Part shown: positions 52,306-61,157 of the stretch, in pieces | How positions within the stretch are numbered: position 1 is the first letter of the stretch | Layout of the letters: every line of letters starts with the position of its first letter | From: Gaiellasilicea sp963829845 | Lineage (GTDB): Bacteria; Actinomycetota; Thermoleophilia; Gaiellales; Gaiellaceae | Reading direction: 5' to 3' | Length of the DNA: 64,000 nt | Assembly (NCBI GenBank): GCA_963829845.1 | Contig: CAWHKD010000029.1 | Span: 1 to 64,000 of the forward strand | The notes under the pieces: generated by a model | The model's input: the letters and a program-made list of their open reading frames with translations, nothing else | Told to the model about the DNA's origin: nothing | Database searches by the model: none | Position numbers and translations under genes: made by a program

Positions 52306-53609
52306 CGCGCCCTTCCTTGTTGACCTGCCTGGGCGGGAAACCTGCGAGCGCGTTGTCCGGGACGTCGTCGGTGACGACGGCACCTGCCGCCGTCCACGCA
52401 TCGTCGCCAACAGTGACCGGAGCAACGAACATAGTGTCCACTGCTACGCGGACGTTACTGCCGATCGTTGTCTTCCCCTTGGGCTGGCCGGGACGATGCG
52501 GAAAGTTCGCGGTGATCGATCCTGCGCCGATGTTGGTTCCCTCTCCGATCTCCGCGTCGCCGATGTACGAGAGATGCGGCACCTTCGTGTCCTGGCCGAT
52601 GGTCGACTTCTTGATCTCGACGAACGCGCCGGCCTTCGCGCGCGGGCCGAGGACGGTTCCGGGGCGAAGGTAACAGAAGGGACCGACCGTCGCATCGGGG
52701 CCGATCTCGGCGTCGATCGCGACGACGTGCGGACCAACCTCGGCTCCCGCGGCGACCGTCGTCCCGCCGCGCAGAACCGTGAACGGGAGGATGACGGCGT
52801 CTGGCTCGATCGTCACGTCGGGCTCGATCCAGGTCGAGCCGGGGTCCGCGATCGCGACGCCCGCGAGCATGTGCTCGCGGTTGATCCGGTCGCGCAGCGT
52901 TGCCGCGGCAGCGGCGAGCTCGACGCGGGTGTTGACGCCCTCGGTCTCGGCCGGGTCGGCGGAGACGTGGGCGACCACGTGCTCGCCGCGGGCGACGAGA
53001 TCGCGCACGGCGTCGGTGAGGTAGAGCTCGCCCTGGACGTTGTGCGGCTCGAGCCGGTCGAGCGCGGGCCAGAGCAGGTCGCTGCGGAAGACGTAGATCG
53101 AGGAGTTGCACTCCTGGATCGCGAGCTGCTCGGGCGTGGCGTCGCCGGCCTCGACGATCCCCTGCACCGTTCCGTCGGGTCCGCGGACGATGCGGCCGTA
53201 GGCAGCGGGCGTCCTCGGGCACGAAGGAGAGGATGGTCGCGGCGGCGCCCTCGCCGAGATGCTCCGCGACGAGCGCCTCGAGCAAGGCGGTCGTCAGCAG
53301 CGGCGTGTCGCCGGAGAGGACGAGGACGTGCTCGGCGCTCTCCCCCACAGCCGTCCGCGCCGAGCTGACGGCATCGCCGGTACCGAGCGCCTGCTCCTGA
53401 ACCGCAACGTCCATCGCGCCGAACTCGTCCTGGCTCTCGGGCGAGGCGACCACGACAAGCGGATCCGGCCGGAGCGGCCGCGCCGCCTCCAGCACCCAGT
53501 CGACCATCCGCCGCCCCAGGATCGGGTGCAGGTGTTTCGGCGTCGACGAGCGCATGCGCGTGCCGAGCCCTCCGGCCATCACCACCGCTGCGATTGAGGT
53601 ATCTGTCAC
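52286..53609 (-). CDS. glmU: Bifunctional GlmU (GlcNAc-1-P uridyltransferase/GlcN-1-P acetyltransferase), apparent frameshift, ~440 aa
   Basis: The N-terminal pyrophosphorylase domain (AVVMAGGLGTRMRSSTPKHL) and C-terminal left-handed beta-helix (GVNTRVELAAAAATLRDRIN, then hexapeptide repeats such as GPFCYLRPGTVLGPRAKAGA) are both present, but they fall in different frames. Deleting one C near 53207 (GACGCCCGCTGCC to GACGCCGCTGCC) restores DAAAYGRIVRG and an uninterrupted protein of about 440 residues. GlmU makes UDP-GlcNAc and is normally essential. GTG start at 53609. Located between the tRNA-Gln gene and prs. Confidence 0.87.
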
Positions 53610-53616
53610 GAGAAGA

Positions 53617-53687
53617 CTGGGGCGCCAGGATTCGAACCTGGGATCACGGGACCAAAACCCGTTGCCTTACCGCTTGGCCACGCCCCA
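53617..53687 (-). tRNA. tRNA-Gln (anticodon TTG)
   Basis: A complete cloverleaf on the minus strand. The 7-bp acceptor stem TGGGGCG/CGCCCCA is followed by discriminator G. The anticodon stem ACGGG/CCCGT encloses the loop TTTTGGT, anticodon TTG. The T arm contains GGTTCGAATCC. No CCA is encoded. It sits upstream of glmU on the same strand. Confidence 0.95.
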
Positions 53688-53705
53688 CGGTTCGGGGAGG
53701 TCATC

Positions 53706-54063
53706 CTAACGGCGGTCCTGGAACAGCACGACCAGCGCGACCACCGCGATCAGCACGAGCGCGACCACCGCGAACGCTGTCAGCACCAGCGCGAGCACGG
53801 GGACGAGCACGACGGCGAGCTGCGAGAACGCGAGGATCCAGGAGGCCTCGCGAATCTCCTCACGCCCTGACACTCGACCGCGCCACACGTAGGCGGCGAC
53901 GGCGATGATCGCGAGCAGGACGACGATCCACCAGTCGATCGAGCCGACAAGAACGAGGATCTCCCTCGACCAACGCGACGAGGAGGGCAATGCGGAGCCT
54001 GTTCTCGCGCAGCCGGCGGCCGAAGCGGCTGCTGCGATGCTCGATCGTCGCGGGGCGATCCAC
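53706..54063 (-). CDS. Small membrane protein, apparent frameshift, ~118 aa
   Basis: An N-terminal basic part (DRPATIEHRSSRFGRRLREN) starts at GTG 54063. The frame breaks near 53967, where one extra G turns GTCGAGGAGATC into GTCGAGGGAGATC. After correction the protein continues as ILVLVGSIDWWIVVLLAIIA and SQLAVVLVPVLALVLTAFAV, a three-to-four-helix membrane protein ending FQDRR. It follows ispE and precedes the tRNA-Gln gene. Function unknown. Confidence 0.72.
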
Positions 54064-54092
54064 GCCCCAACGGTACCGCCTCGGCTCGCGAG

Positions 54093-54909
54093 TCAGCCGT
54101 ACCAGACCGGAACAGTCAGCCAGGTCTTGCCGACGTGGCGGAGCTCGCGGCGCGCCGCCTCCGCCTGCTGCCGGTGGTGGAAGAGGCCGTAGACGGTCGG
54201 CCCGGCGCCGGTGACGTCCGAACGGAAGGCGCCGTGCCTGAGCAGTGCGTCCGCCAGCGGGGAGGAGGAGAGGTCGTTCGCGCGGCAGCGCCGCCAGGTC
54301 GCGAGGGCGGCGAAGCCCGGCAAGCGCAGCATCGAGCTGGGCGAGGCGCTCCTCCCAGCCCGAGCTCCCGCGACGCGCGTCGAAGGCGGCGTAGACAGAC
54401 GCGGTCGACGCCTTGGCGGCGCCTGCCGGGAGGACGAGCACGATCCAGTAGTCCTGCGGCAGGGCGATCGCCTCCAACGTCGAGCCGTCGCCGCGGCCGA
54501 GCTGCGGCCCGTCGGCCAGGAAGAACGGGACGTCGGCACCGAGCGTCGCGGCGACCGCGTGGAGCTCGGCCGCCGAGAGCGGCATCTCCAGCGCCTGGTT
54601 GGCGAGCCGGAGGGCCGTAGCCGCGTCGGAGCTGCCGCCGCCGAGCCCGGCCGCGACCGGGATCCGCTTCGTGATCGTCGCCGTCCAGCGGGGCTCGACA
54701 CCGGCGGCGGCGGCGAGCGCGGTGAGGGAGTCGCCGACGATCGTGTCGCCGGGGAAGCCGGTCACCGCGAGCGCCAAACCGGGCTCGATCGCGACTCGGT
54801 CGGCGAGATCGACCCGCTGCAGGAGGGTCGCGATCTCGTGCTTGCCGTCCGCGCGGGTCGGGCCGACGACGAGCGCGAGATTGATCTTCGCCGGCGCGGG
54901 CGCTCTCAC
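54093..54909 (-). CDS. ispE: 4-diphosphocytidyl-2-C-methyl-D-erythritol kinase IspE, apparent frameshift, ~271 aa
   Basis: IspE phosphorylates CDP-methylerythritol in the non-mevalonate isoprenoid pathway. GHMP-kinase motifs are visible: PAPAKINLALVVGPTRADGK and KRIPVAAGLGGGSSDAATAL. The C-terminal part ANDLSSSPLADALLRHGAF through VTGAGPTVYGLF is in another frame. Removing one base near 54285 joins LAALP to ANDL. GTG 54909 overlaps the ksgA stop by 4 nt (GTGA). Part of the ksgA-ispE unit. Confidence 0.87.
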
Positions 54910-55676
54910 AGCGCCTCGGTGAGCGCGACGAACTCCGAAGGCGCGAGCGCTTCGGCACGCACTTCCGGAGGGCGTCCGATCGAGGCCAGCGCCGCCGCCG
55001 CAGCCTCGCGCGAGCAGAGCCCCGCGAGTGCGAGCGAGTTCGGCAGCGTCTTGCGACGGTGGGCGAACGCTGCCTCGACGACCTGCTTGATCCGAGCGAA
55101 GTCCTCGGGCAGCGGCAGGCGACGAAAGGCGACGAGCGCCGAGTCGACGTTCGGCGGTGGCCGAAAGACCGTGCGAGAGACGGGGTGGAAGCCGGTTCTC
55201 TCCGACGCCAGCTGGATCAACACCGAGACGCCCCCGTACGCCTTCGTCGACGGGGTCGCGAAGAAGCGGTCGGCGACCTCGCGCTGCACCATCACCGTCC
55301 AGAGCTCGACGCTGGGCAATCCTGTGATGCTCTCGGCGACGATCGGGGTGGCGACGTTGTAGGGCAGGTTCGAGACCAGCTTGGTGGGAGCTGGATCGAG
55401 CGCCGCGAGGTCGAGCTGAAGCGCGTCACCCCAGTGAAGCTCGACGTTCGGCCGCTCGGCGAGCGCCGCGAGGTGCGGTGCGAGCGATCGGTCGAGCTCG
55501 ACGGCGTGGACATGGCGGGCACGATCGGCGAGGCGGTTCGTGAGGACGCCGAGGCCGGGTCCGATCTCGAGCACCACGTCGTCGCCGCGGAGCTCGGCGA
55601 GGCGATCGATCACGCCGAGGATGTTCTCGTCGGCGAGGAAGTGCTGGCCGAGCTGTTTCTTCGGGCGGACGCTCAC
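54906..55676 (-). CDS. ksgA: 16S rRNA dimethyladenosine transferase KsgA/RsmA, 256 aa
   Basis: Dimethylates two adjacent adenines near the 3' end of 16S rRNA. Motifs: KKQLGQHFLADENILGVIDR, VLEIGPGLGVLTNRLADRAR with the SAM motif, and KLVSNLPYNVATPIVAESI (NLPY). GTG 55676 overlaps tatD stop by 4 nt. Order metG-tatD-ksgA-ispE is a conserved bacterial arrangement. Confidence 0.95.
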   Translation of the reverse strand: MSVRPKKQLGQHFLADENILGVIDRLAELRGDDVVLEIGPGLGVLTNRLADRARHVHAVELDRSLAPHLAALAERPNVELHWGDALQLDLAALDPAPTKLVSNLPYNVATPIVAESITGLPSVELWTVMVQREVADRFFATPSTKAYGGVSVLIQLASERTGFHPVSRTVFRPPPNVDSALVAFRRLPLPEDFARIKQVVEAAFAHRRKTLPNSLALAGLCSREAAAAALASIGRPPEVRAEALAPSEFVALTEAL

Positions 55677-56416
55677 GGGAGGCGGAAGGCGGCCGTCGCA
55701 TTCGCGTCGATGCGGGCCACGAGCCCCGCCGGTTCCTCGCCGCGAGCCCGGGCGAGCGCGGCCACGGTGTGGACGACATGCGCGGGCTCGTTCGGGCGTC
55801 CGCGGACCGGCTGCGGCGCCAGATAGGGACTGTCCGTCTCGGCGAGGATCCGATCGGCGGGAACGGTGGCCGCGGCCTCGCGCAGCGCCTCGGCCTTCGG
55901 ATACGTCGCGTTGCCGGCGAACGAGAAGTACCAGCCCCGCTCGACTCCCGCCGCGAGCAGGTCCGGCTCGGAGAAGCAGTGCATGACGACAGTGCCATCG
56001 TGCGCGCGGAGCATCGCCTCCGTGTCGGCGTTCGCGGCGCGGGTGTGGACCACGACCGGAAGGCGGAGCTCGCGCGCCAGCCCGAGCTGCGCCTCGAACA
56101 GCGCCCGCTGTTCCTCGCGCCGGTCGGCCCCGTAGTGGTAGTCGAGCCCGGTCTCGCCGACGGCCACGACCTTCGCGTTTCCGAGTAGCTCGCGCAGCTC
56201 GCCGACACGGAACGCCTCTTGCGTCCCCGCCCGGTGGGGATCGATCCCGAGAGCGGCGTAGACGCCGTCGTGCGCACCTGCGAGGGCAAGCGCTGCTTGG
56301 CACGAACCGATCCCCGTCCCGATCGTGACGATCCGCTCGACCCCGGCTTCGCGCGCCCGTTCGACCGCGGCGTCGGCGTCCTCGAGCGCATCGAGATGCG
56401 CGTGTGCATCGGTCAT
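55673..56416 (-). CDS. tatD: TatD-family metal-dependent hydrolase/DNase, 247 aa
   Basis: TIM-barrel metallohydrolase: TDAHAHLDALEDADAAVERA with HxH, AVGETGLDYHYGADR, VVHTRAANADTEAM, HCFSEPDLLAAGVERG and ETDSPYLAPQPVRGRPNEPA. Such proteins act as DNA 3' exonucleases or deoxyribonucleases. ATG 56416. Follows metG closely; the corrected metG end would leave a 4-nt gap. Confidence 0.93.
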   Translation of the reverse strand: MTDAHAHLDALEDADAAVERAREAGVERIVTIGTGIGSCQAALALAGAHDGVYAALGIDPHRAGTQEAFRVGELRELLGNAKVVAVGETGLDYHYGADRREEQRALFEAQLGLARELRLPVVVHTRAANADTEAMLRAHDGTVVMHCFSEPDLLAAGVERGWYFSFAGNATYPKAEALREAAATVPADRILAETDSPYLAPQPVRGRPNEPAHVVHTVAALARARGEEPAGLVARIDANATAAFRLP

Positions 56417-56420
56417 GGGA

Positions 56421-58227
56421 TCACACTGCGGCTGCGCGCTGCATCCGCTCCAGCTCGTCGCGCGACGACCCGCTCGGGATCGAGCTTGGCGTAGAGCGGC
56501 CTCGGCTCGCGCAGCCCCTGCCCGGCGGGAAGCTCGGTCGGCTCCCAGCGGCCCGACCAGGCCCGATAGTCGCCGGTGAGAACGACATGGGGCGGGCGCC
56601 CTTCTTCCTCGACGTCCTGGAACTTCAGCGGCCCGGCGATGACGTCCTCGTAGCCGAGCAGCTCGTGCAGCGTTTGGGACGTGAAAGGCAGGAACGGCGT
56701 GAACAGGAGCTTGAGGTTGTCGATCGAGCGCAGGACAGCGTAGAGGACGGTCCCCGCGCGATCGCGGTCGTCATCCATCAGCGCCCACGGCGCCTGCTCG
56801 CTGACGTACTGGTTGACAACGGACGCGAGACGCATTGTCTCGGCCAGCGCGGCCCTGAACTTGGCGCGCTCGATCAGATCGCCGACCGTGCCGAAACCAC
56901 CCTCGACGGCGCGCATCACAGCGCTATCGGCCTCCTGCAGCTCACCGGGCTCCGGGACGCCGCCGAAGTTCTTGTAGGCGCTTGTCAGCGTCCGGTTGAC
57001 GAGGTTGCCCCAGTTGGCCACGAGCTCGTCGTTGTTCCTCCGGACGAACTCTGCCCAGGTGAAGTCGGTGTCCTGCGTCTCCGGGCCGGCGGCTGTCAGG
57101 AAGTACCTGAGCGGATCGGGGTCGTAGCGGCTGAGGAAGTCGCCGACATAGATGACGACGCCGCGGCTGGTACTGAACTGCCTGCCCTCCATCGTCAGAA
57201 ACTCGCTGCTGACGATGTCGTAGGGCAGCTCGAGCCGCCCCCGGCCGGCGCCGAGCGCGCCGCCCTCCCCGTAACCGAGGAGTTGCGCGGGCCAGATGAC
57301 GCTGTGGAAGACGATGTTGTCCTTGCCCATGAAGTAGTAGTGCCGCGAGTCGGGGTTCTGCCACCAGTCGCGCCACGCATCCGGGCTGCCGCTGTTCCGC
57401 GCCCACTCCACGGCCGCAGAGAGGTAGCCGACGACCGCGTCGATCCAGACATAGATGCGCTTGTCCTCGCGCTCCTCGTAGCCGGGCACGGGTACGCGGA
57501 CGCCCCAGTCGAGGTCACGTGTTACCGGTCGCGGCTTCAGCTCCTTGACGAGCTCGAGCGAGAAGCGGCGCACGTTCTGGCGCCAGTGCGTCTGCTGCTC
57601 GATCCAGTCGGACAGCTGCTCCTTGAACGCGGGGAGATCGAGAAAGAGGTGCGTGGTCTCGCGCCAGACCGGCGCGGCCCCGTCGATCTTCGACCGAGGG
57701 TTGATCAGATCCGCAGGATCGAGCTGATTCCCGCAGTTGTCGCATTGGTCGCCGCGGGCATGTTCGAAGCCGCAGATCGGGCACGTTCCTTCGATATAGC
57801 GGTCGGGAAGCGTCTGCCCCGTCGTGGCGGAGAACGCGGCCGTCGTCGTCTGCTCGAGGATGAATCCGCTCTCGTACAGCGTCCTGAAGACGTCTCGTGT
57901 GACCTCGTGGTGGTTCTGCGTCGTCGTCCTCGTGAACAGGTCGTACGAGAGCCCGAGCCGGCGCAGGTCCTCGCGGATGATCTCGTTGTTCTGGTCGGCG
58001 AGCTCACGCGGTGAGACGCCGGCCTGATCGGCGGCGACCATGACCGGCGTGCCGTGCTCGTCCGTGCCGCTGACCATGAGGACGTCGTTGCCACGCAAGC
58101 GGTGGTAGCGGGCGAAGATGTCCGCCGGAACGCCAAATCCCGCCACGTGGCCAATGTGACGAGGGCCGTTCGCATACGGCCACGCCACGGCGACGAGGAT
58201 TTTCTGGCGAGCAGGCGTTGCGCTCAT
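56421..58227 (-). CDS. metG: Methionyl-tRNA synthetase, apparent C-terminal frameshift, ~601 aa
   Basis: Class I synthetase: VAVAWPYANGPRHIGHVAGF with the HIGH motif, zinc-knuckle CPICGFEH and CDNCGN, and RQFSTSRGVVIYV (KMSKS-equivalent). As written, the C-terminus reads LDPERVVARRAGADAARSRS and ends at 56413. Removing one base near 56460 gives LDPERVVA followed by DELERMQRAAAV and a stop at 56421, a better family match. ATG 58227 overlaps TGA of the M23-region frame by 4 nt. Confidence 0.9.
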
Positions 58228-58522
58228 GGCGATCCATCATACGAGCGTGCCTCGTCACCCGCCTCGGAAGGCGCGCCGCTGCGCCGGGCGGACAGCAGGC
58301 ACCCAGCAGGAGGAGCGCCGCGGCGACTGCCGGCAGGGACGCACGCCGTGGCCGGAGTCGCCTCCGTCAGGGCGCTCCACGCCGTGGCGAGCGTCGCTGC
58401 CGGCGAGCCGGTCGAAGCTCGGCGGGGCAACGGTCGCGGATTCGGCCGCACGCGTGCGCACCGCGCCACGCGTGCGCTCGTCGCGGGACGACGGCTGCGG
58501 CGGCTGCTCGGCTCTCGTCCGC

Positions 58523-59352
58523 TCAACGGCGCCGCTGAACCCTGCCTGCGCGGGACGCAGCCGGTGGACGGCCGTGCTCGCGGGGTAGCGGCCCGGCGCA
58601 CGGGCACCGGCGCCGTTCGTCCGGCGGGGCCGGCCGCACGGTCGGCCTTGCGCGAGGCTGACCGGCTGTCATCGGCTTCGGTGAGCTCGGTCTGGTCGTG
58701 CGTCGTGGCACCGGCTCGAGCGAAGCCGCCGGCGTGACCTCCTGGAGTGGCTCGCCGACGGCGAAGGCGTGGCGACGGTAACCGCCGCCGGCGTCGGCGC
58801 TCGGCCGGGGGCGCCGGCTCGATGGTGGGAGCCCGCGCCGGATCTGGCCCGGTGGCGGCGCCGTCTCGGGAGCGACGGGAACGGGCGAGGCAACGGCAGG
58901 CAACAGCCCGAGTGGATCGACGTACCCGTTCGGATCCGCCGCGACGCGAACTCCGAGATGGACATGCGGTGCGGTGGTGAACGCGTCATCGCTCGTCGCC
59001 GACCTGGCCGACGACCCCTCCTTCTCCGACGAGCTGCCGCGCGTGACGGCGACCGATCCGAGCTGGAGCAGCGTCACGGCGTAGCCGTCGGCCGTCTGGA
59101 TCGTCAGCGCGCGGCCCCCGGCCGGAACGGGGCCGACGAACGAGACGATGCCTGCGGCAGGCGCCCGCACGGGGTCGCCGGCGGCGGCGCCGATGTCGAT
59201 TCCACGATGCTGGCCCGCCGCGTACTCGTCGGCTGAGAGCGAGAACGGGCGCAAGAGCGGCCCGTCGCAGGCCAGGACCAGCCGACAGCGCCAGGGACGA
59301 CGACCAGAGCCGCGATCGCTGCAACGACCGCGACGGAGAGCACGCGCCGCAT
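58523..59352 (-). CDS. M23-family peptidase (LysM-less), several apparent frameshifts
   Basis: ATG 59352 starts a signal peptide (RRVLSVAVVAAIAALVVVPG) ending GWSWPATG. The peptidase domain RPFSLSADEYAAGQHRGIDI and APHVHLGVRVAADPNGYVDP lies in a different frame, so one base is probably missing near 59260. Around 58990-59034 a local frame change replaces VGEGGVVGQVG with SEKEGSSARSA, suggesting a pair of compensating indels. The C-terminal Pro/Arg-rich part to 58523 is low-complexity. An unassigned frame overlapping the metG ATG (58224-58227) suggests the true gene extends to 58224. Confidence 0.68.
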
Positions 59353-59406
59353 CAGACACCGCCTTCGTGATGTGGAGGTCAACGGCGTCCACGCTAGCGG
59401 GGCGTT

Positions 59407-60225
59407 TCAGCGGCTTTTCAACGATTCCGCATAGAGAGTGTTACGGGAAACTCGCGTGAGCCGAGCGACCACGTCAGCGGCCTGGCGCCGGGGAACCCCC
59501 GACGCAACGAGTTCGTCCACAGCCGCGACTGCGTCGCGCGCCGCCGCGTCGCCCATGGGCTCCACTGCCCCGCCGAGGACGAGCGTGACCTCGCCCTTGG
59601 GGGGCTCGGCGAATCGCTGAGCGACCTCGCGCGCAGGGCCGCGGACGACCTCCTCGAACCGTTTCGTCAGCTCGCGACAGACGGCGACCGGGCGGTCGGG
59701 CAGCGCCGCGGCGAGCGAGCTGAGCGTCGCCGGCAGCCGCTGCGGCGACTCGAACGCGACCGCGGGGTGCGCCGAAGAGCCGAGATCGTCCCATAACGTC
59801 GCCAGCGCCTTCTCGGCCCGTGGCAGGTAGCCGAGGAATTGGAAGCGCTCACCCGCGAGGCCGCTCGCCACGAGCGCCGTCTCGACTGCGGACGGCCCGG
59901 GCAGCACCGTCACGGGGAAACCTGACTCGAGCGCGGCCCGGATCAGCCGGGCGCCGGGATCGTTGACGCCGGGAAGGCCCGCATCGGACACGAGCGCGAT
60001 CCGCTCGCCCGCTTCGAGCCGAGGCAGCAGCTCGGCAGTCCGCGACGCCTCGTTGTGCTGGTGGTAGCTGAGCAGCTTCGCCTGGATCCCATGCCGGTCG
60101 AGCAGCCCCTTCGAGTGACGCGTGTCCTCGCAGAGCACGACGTCGGCCTCGGCGAGCTCGCGCAGCACCCGCAGCGTCACGTCCTCGAGGTTTCCGATCG
60201 GCGTCGCGCAGACGGCGAGCGGCAT
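59407..60225 (-). CDS. rsmI: 16S rRNA (cytidine-2'-O-)-methyltransferase RsmI, 272 aa
   Basis: Tetrapyrrole-methylase-fold enzyme: CATPIGNLEDVTLRVLRELA, LCEDTRHSKGLLDRHG, ALVSDAGLPGVNDPGARLIR and FESPQRLPATLSSLAAALP. It methylates C1402 of 16S rRNA. ATG 60225 lies 3 nt downstream of the ROK kinase stop. Complete and typical in length. Confidence 0.92.
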   Translation of the reverse strand: MPLAVCATPIGNLEDVTLRVLRELAEADVVLCEDTRHSKGLLDRHGIQAKLLSYHQHNEASRTAELLPRLEAGERIALVSDAGLPGVNDPGARLIRAALESGFPVTVLPGPSAVETALVASGLAGERFQFLGYLPRAEKALATLWDDLGSSAHPAVAFESPQRLPATLSSLAAALPDRPVAVCRELTKRFEEVVRGPAREVAQRFAEPPKGEVTLVLGGAVEPMGDAAARDAVAAVDELVASGVPRRQAADVVARLTRVSRNTLYAESLKSR

Positions 60226-60228
60226 CGG

Positions 60229-61131
60229 TTATTCCGCCCCGAGCGCCTCGAACGCGTTCAGCCCCGCCCCGATCAGGCCCGCGGCGGAGCCGAGCTCGGC
60301 CTTGACGATCTTGACCGGCAGCGCGTCCGGCTCGACCGTCTCGCGACGGGCGATCTCGAGCGCAGACGGGGCGAGGAACTCGAACGCAGCGATACCGAAG
60401 CCGCCGCCGACGATGACGAGCTCGTTGCCGAAGATATTCACGAAGGAGCCGATCGCGGCGCCGAGCAGGTGACCGATCCCTGCGAGCGCCTCGACCGCGG
60501 CCGGATCGCCTTCCTCCGCTCGGCCGACGAGCAACTCCGCATTCGCACCTTCACCCCACAGCTTCTCCGCTGCCCGATCCGCGGCATTGCCGGACGCGAC
60601 CGCCTCGAGGTGGCCGCGGCCGCCGCACCGTCCCTGGCAGGGCGGGCCGTCAGCAACGACGACGACGTGGCCGAGCTCGGCGATCCCCCGGTAGAGCGCG
60701 CCGTCGATGACGACCCCGCCGCCGACACCCGTTCCAAGAGTGAGCATGACCAGGTCGTCGGCCCCGCGCCCGGCGCCCAGCTTCCACTCGGCCAGCGCGG
60801 CGGCGTTCGCGTCGTTCTCGACCATCGCGGGGAGGCCGAACCGCTCCTGTGTCAGGTCGTCCAGCACCACGTTCTGCAACGGGACGTTCACCGACCCGAC
60901 CGACCTGCCGGTGCTGCGGTCGATCACGGAGGGAATCCCGAATCCGACCGCCGCGACGCGCTCGTCCGCGAGCGGCTCGATCGCCTCAGTGATTCCCTCG
61001 AGCAGCGCCTCCTGCGACTCGGTCGGTGTCGCCACCTCGTGCTGCTCGTGCAGCGTCCCGTCGGCGTCGATCGAGCCGGTCGCGATCTTCGTGCCGCCGA
61101 GATCGACACCGATGACTCGTTGGGCGCTCAC
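60229..61131 (-). CDS. ROK-family glucokinase, 300 aa
   Basis: ATP-binding VIGVDLGGTKIATGSIDADG, sugar-binding NDANAAALAEWKLGAG, LTLGTGVGGGVVIDGALYRG, and the ROK zinc region GPPCQGRCGGRGHLEAVASG in which His replaces the last conserved Cys of CxCGxxGCxE. The product phosphorylates glucose or a related sugar. Divergent from the LCP gene with 26 nt between starts. Confidence 0.88.
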   Translation of the reverse strand: MSAQRVIGVDLGGTKIATGSIDADGTLHEQHEVATPTESQEALLEGITEAIEPLADERVAAVGFGIPSVIDRSTGRSVGSVNVPLQNVVLDDLTQERFGLPAMVENDANAAALAEWKLGAGRGADDLVMLTLGTGVGGGVVIDGALYRGIAELGHVVVVADGPPCQGRCGGRGHLEAVASGNAADRAAEKLWGEGANAELLVGRAEEGDPAAVEALAGIGHLLGAAIGSFVNIFGNELVIVGGGFGIAAFEFLAPSALEIARRETVEPDALPVKIVKAELGSAAGLIGAGLNAFEALGAE

Positions 61132-61157
61132 GGGACGCGGCTACCATACCCGGCCGA

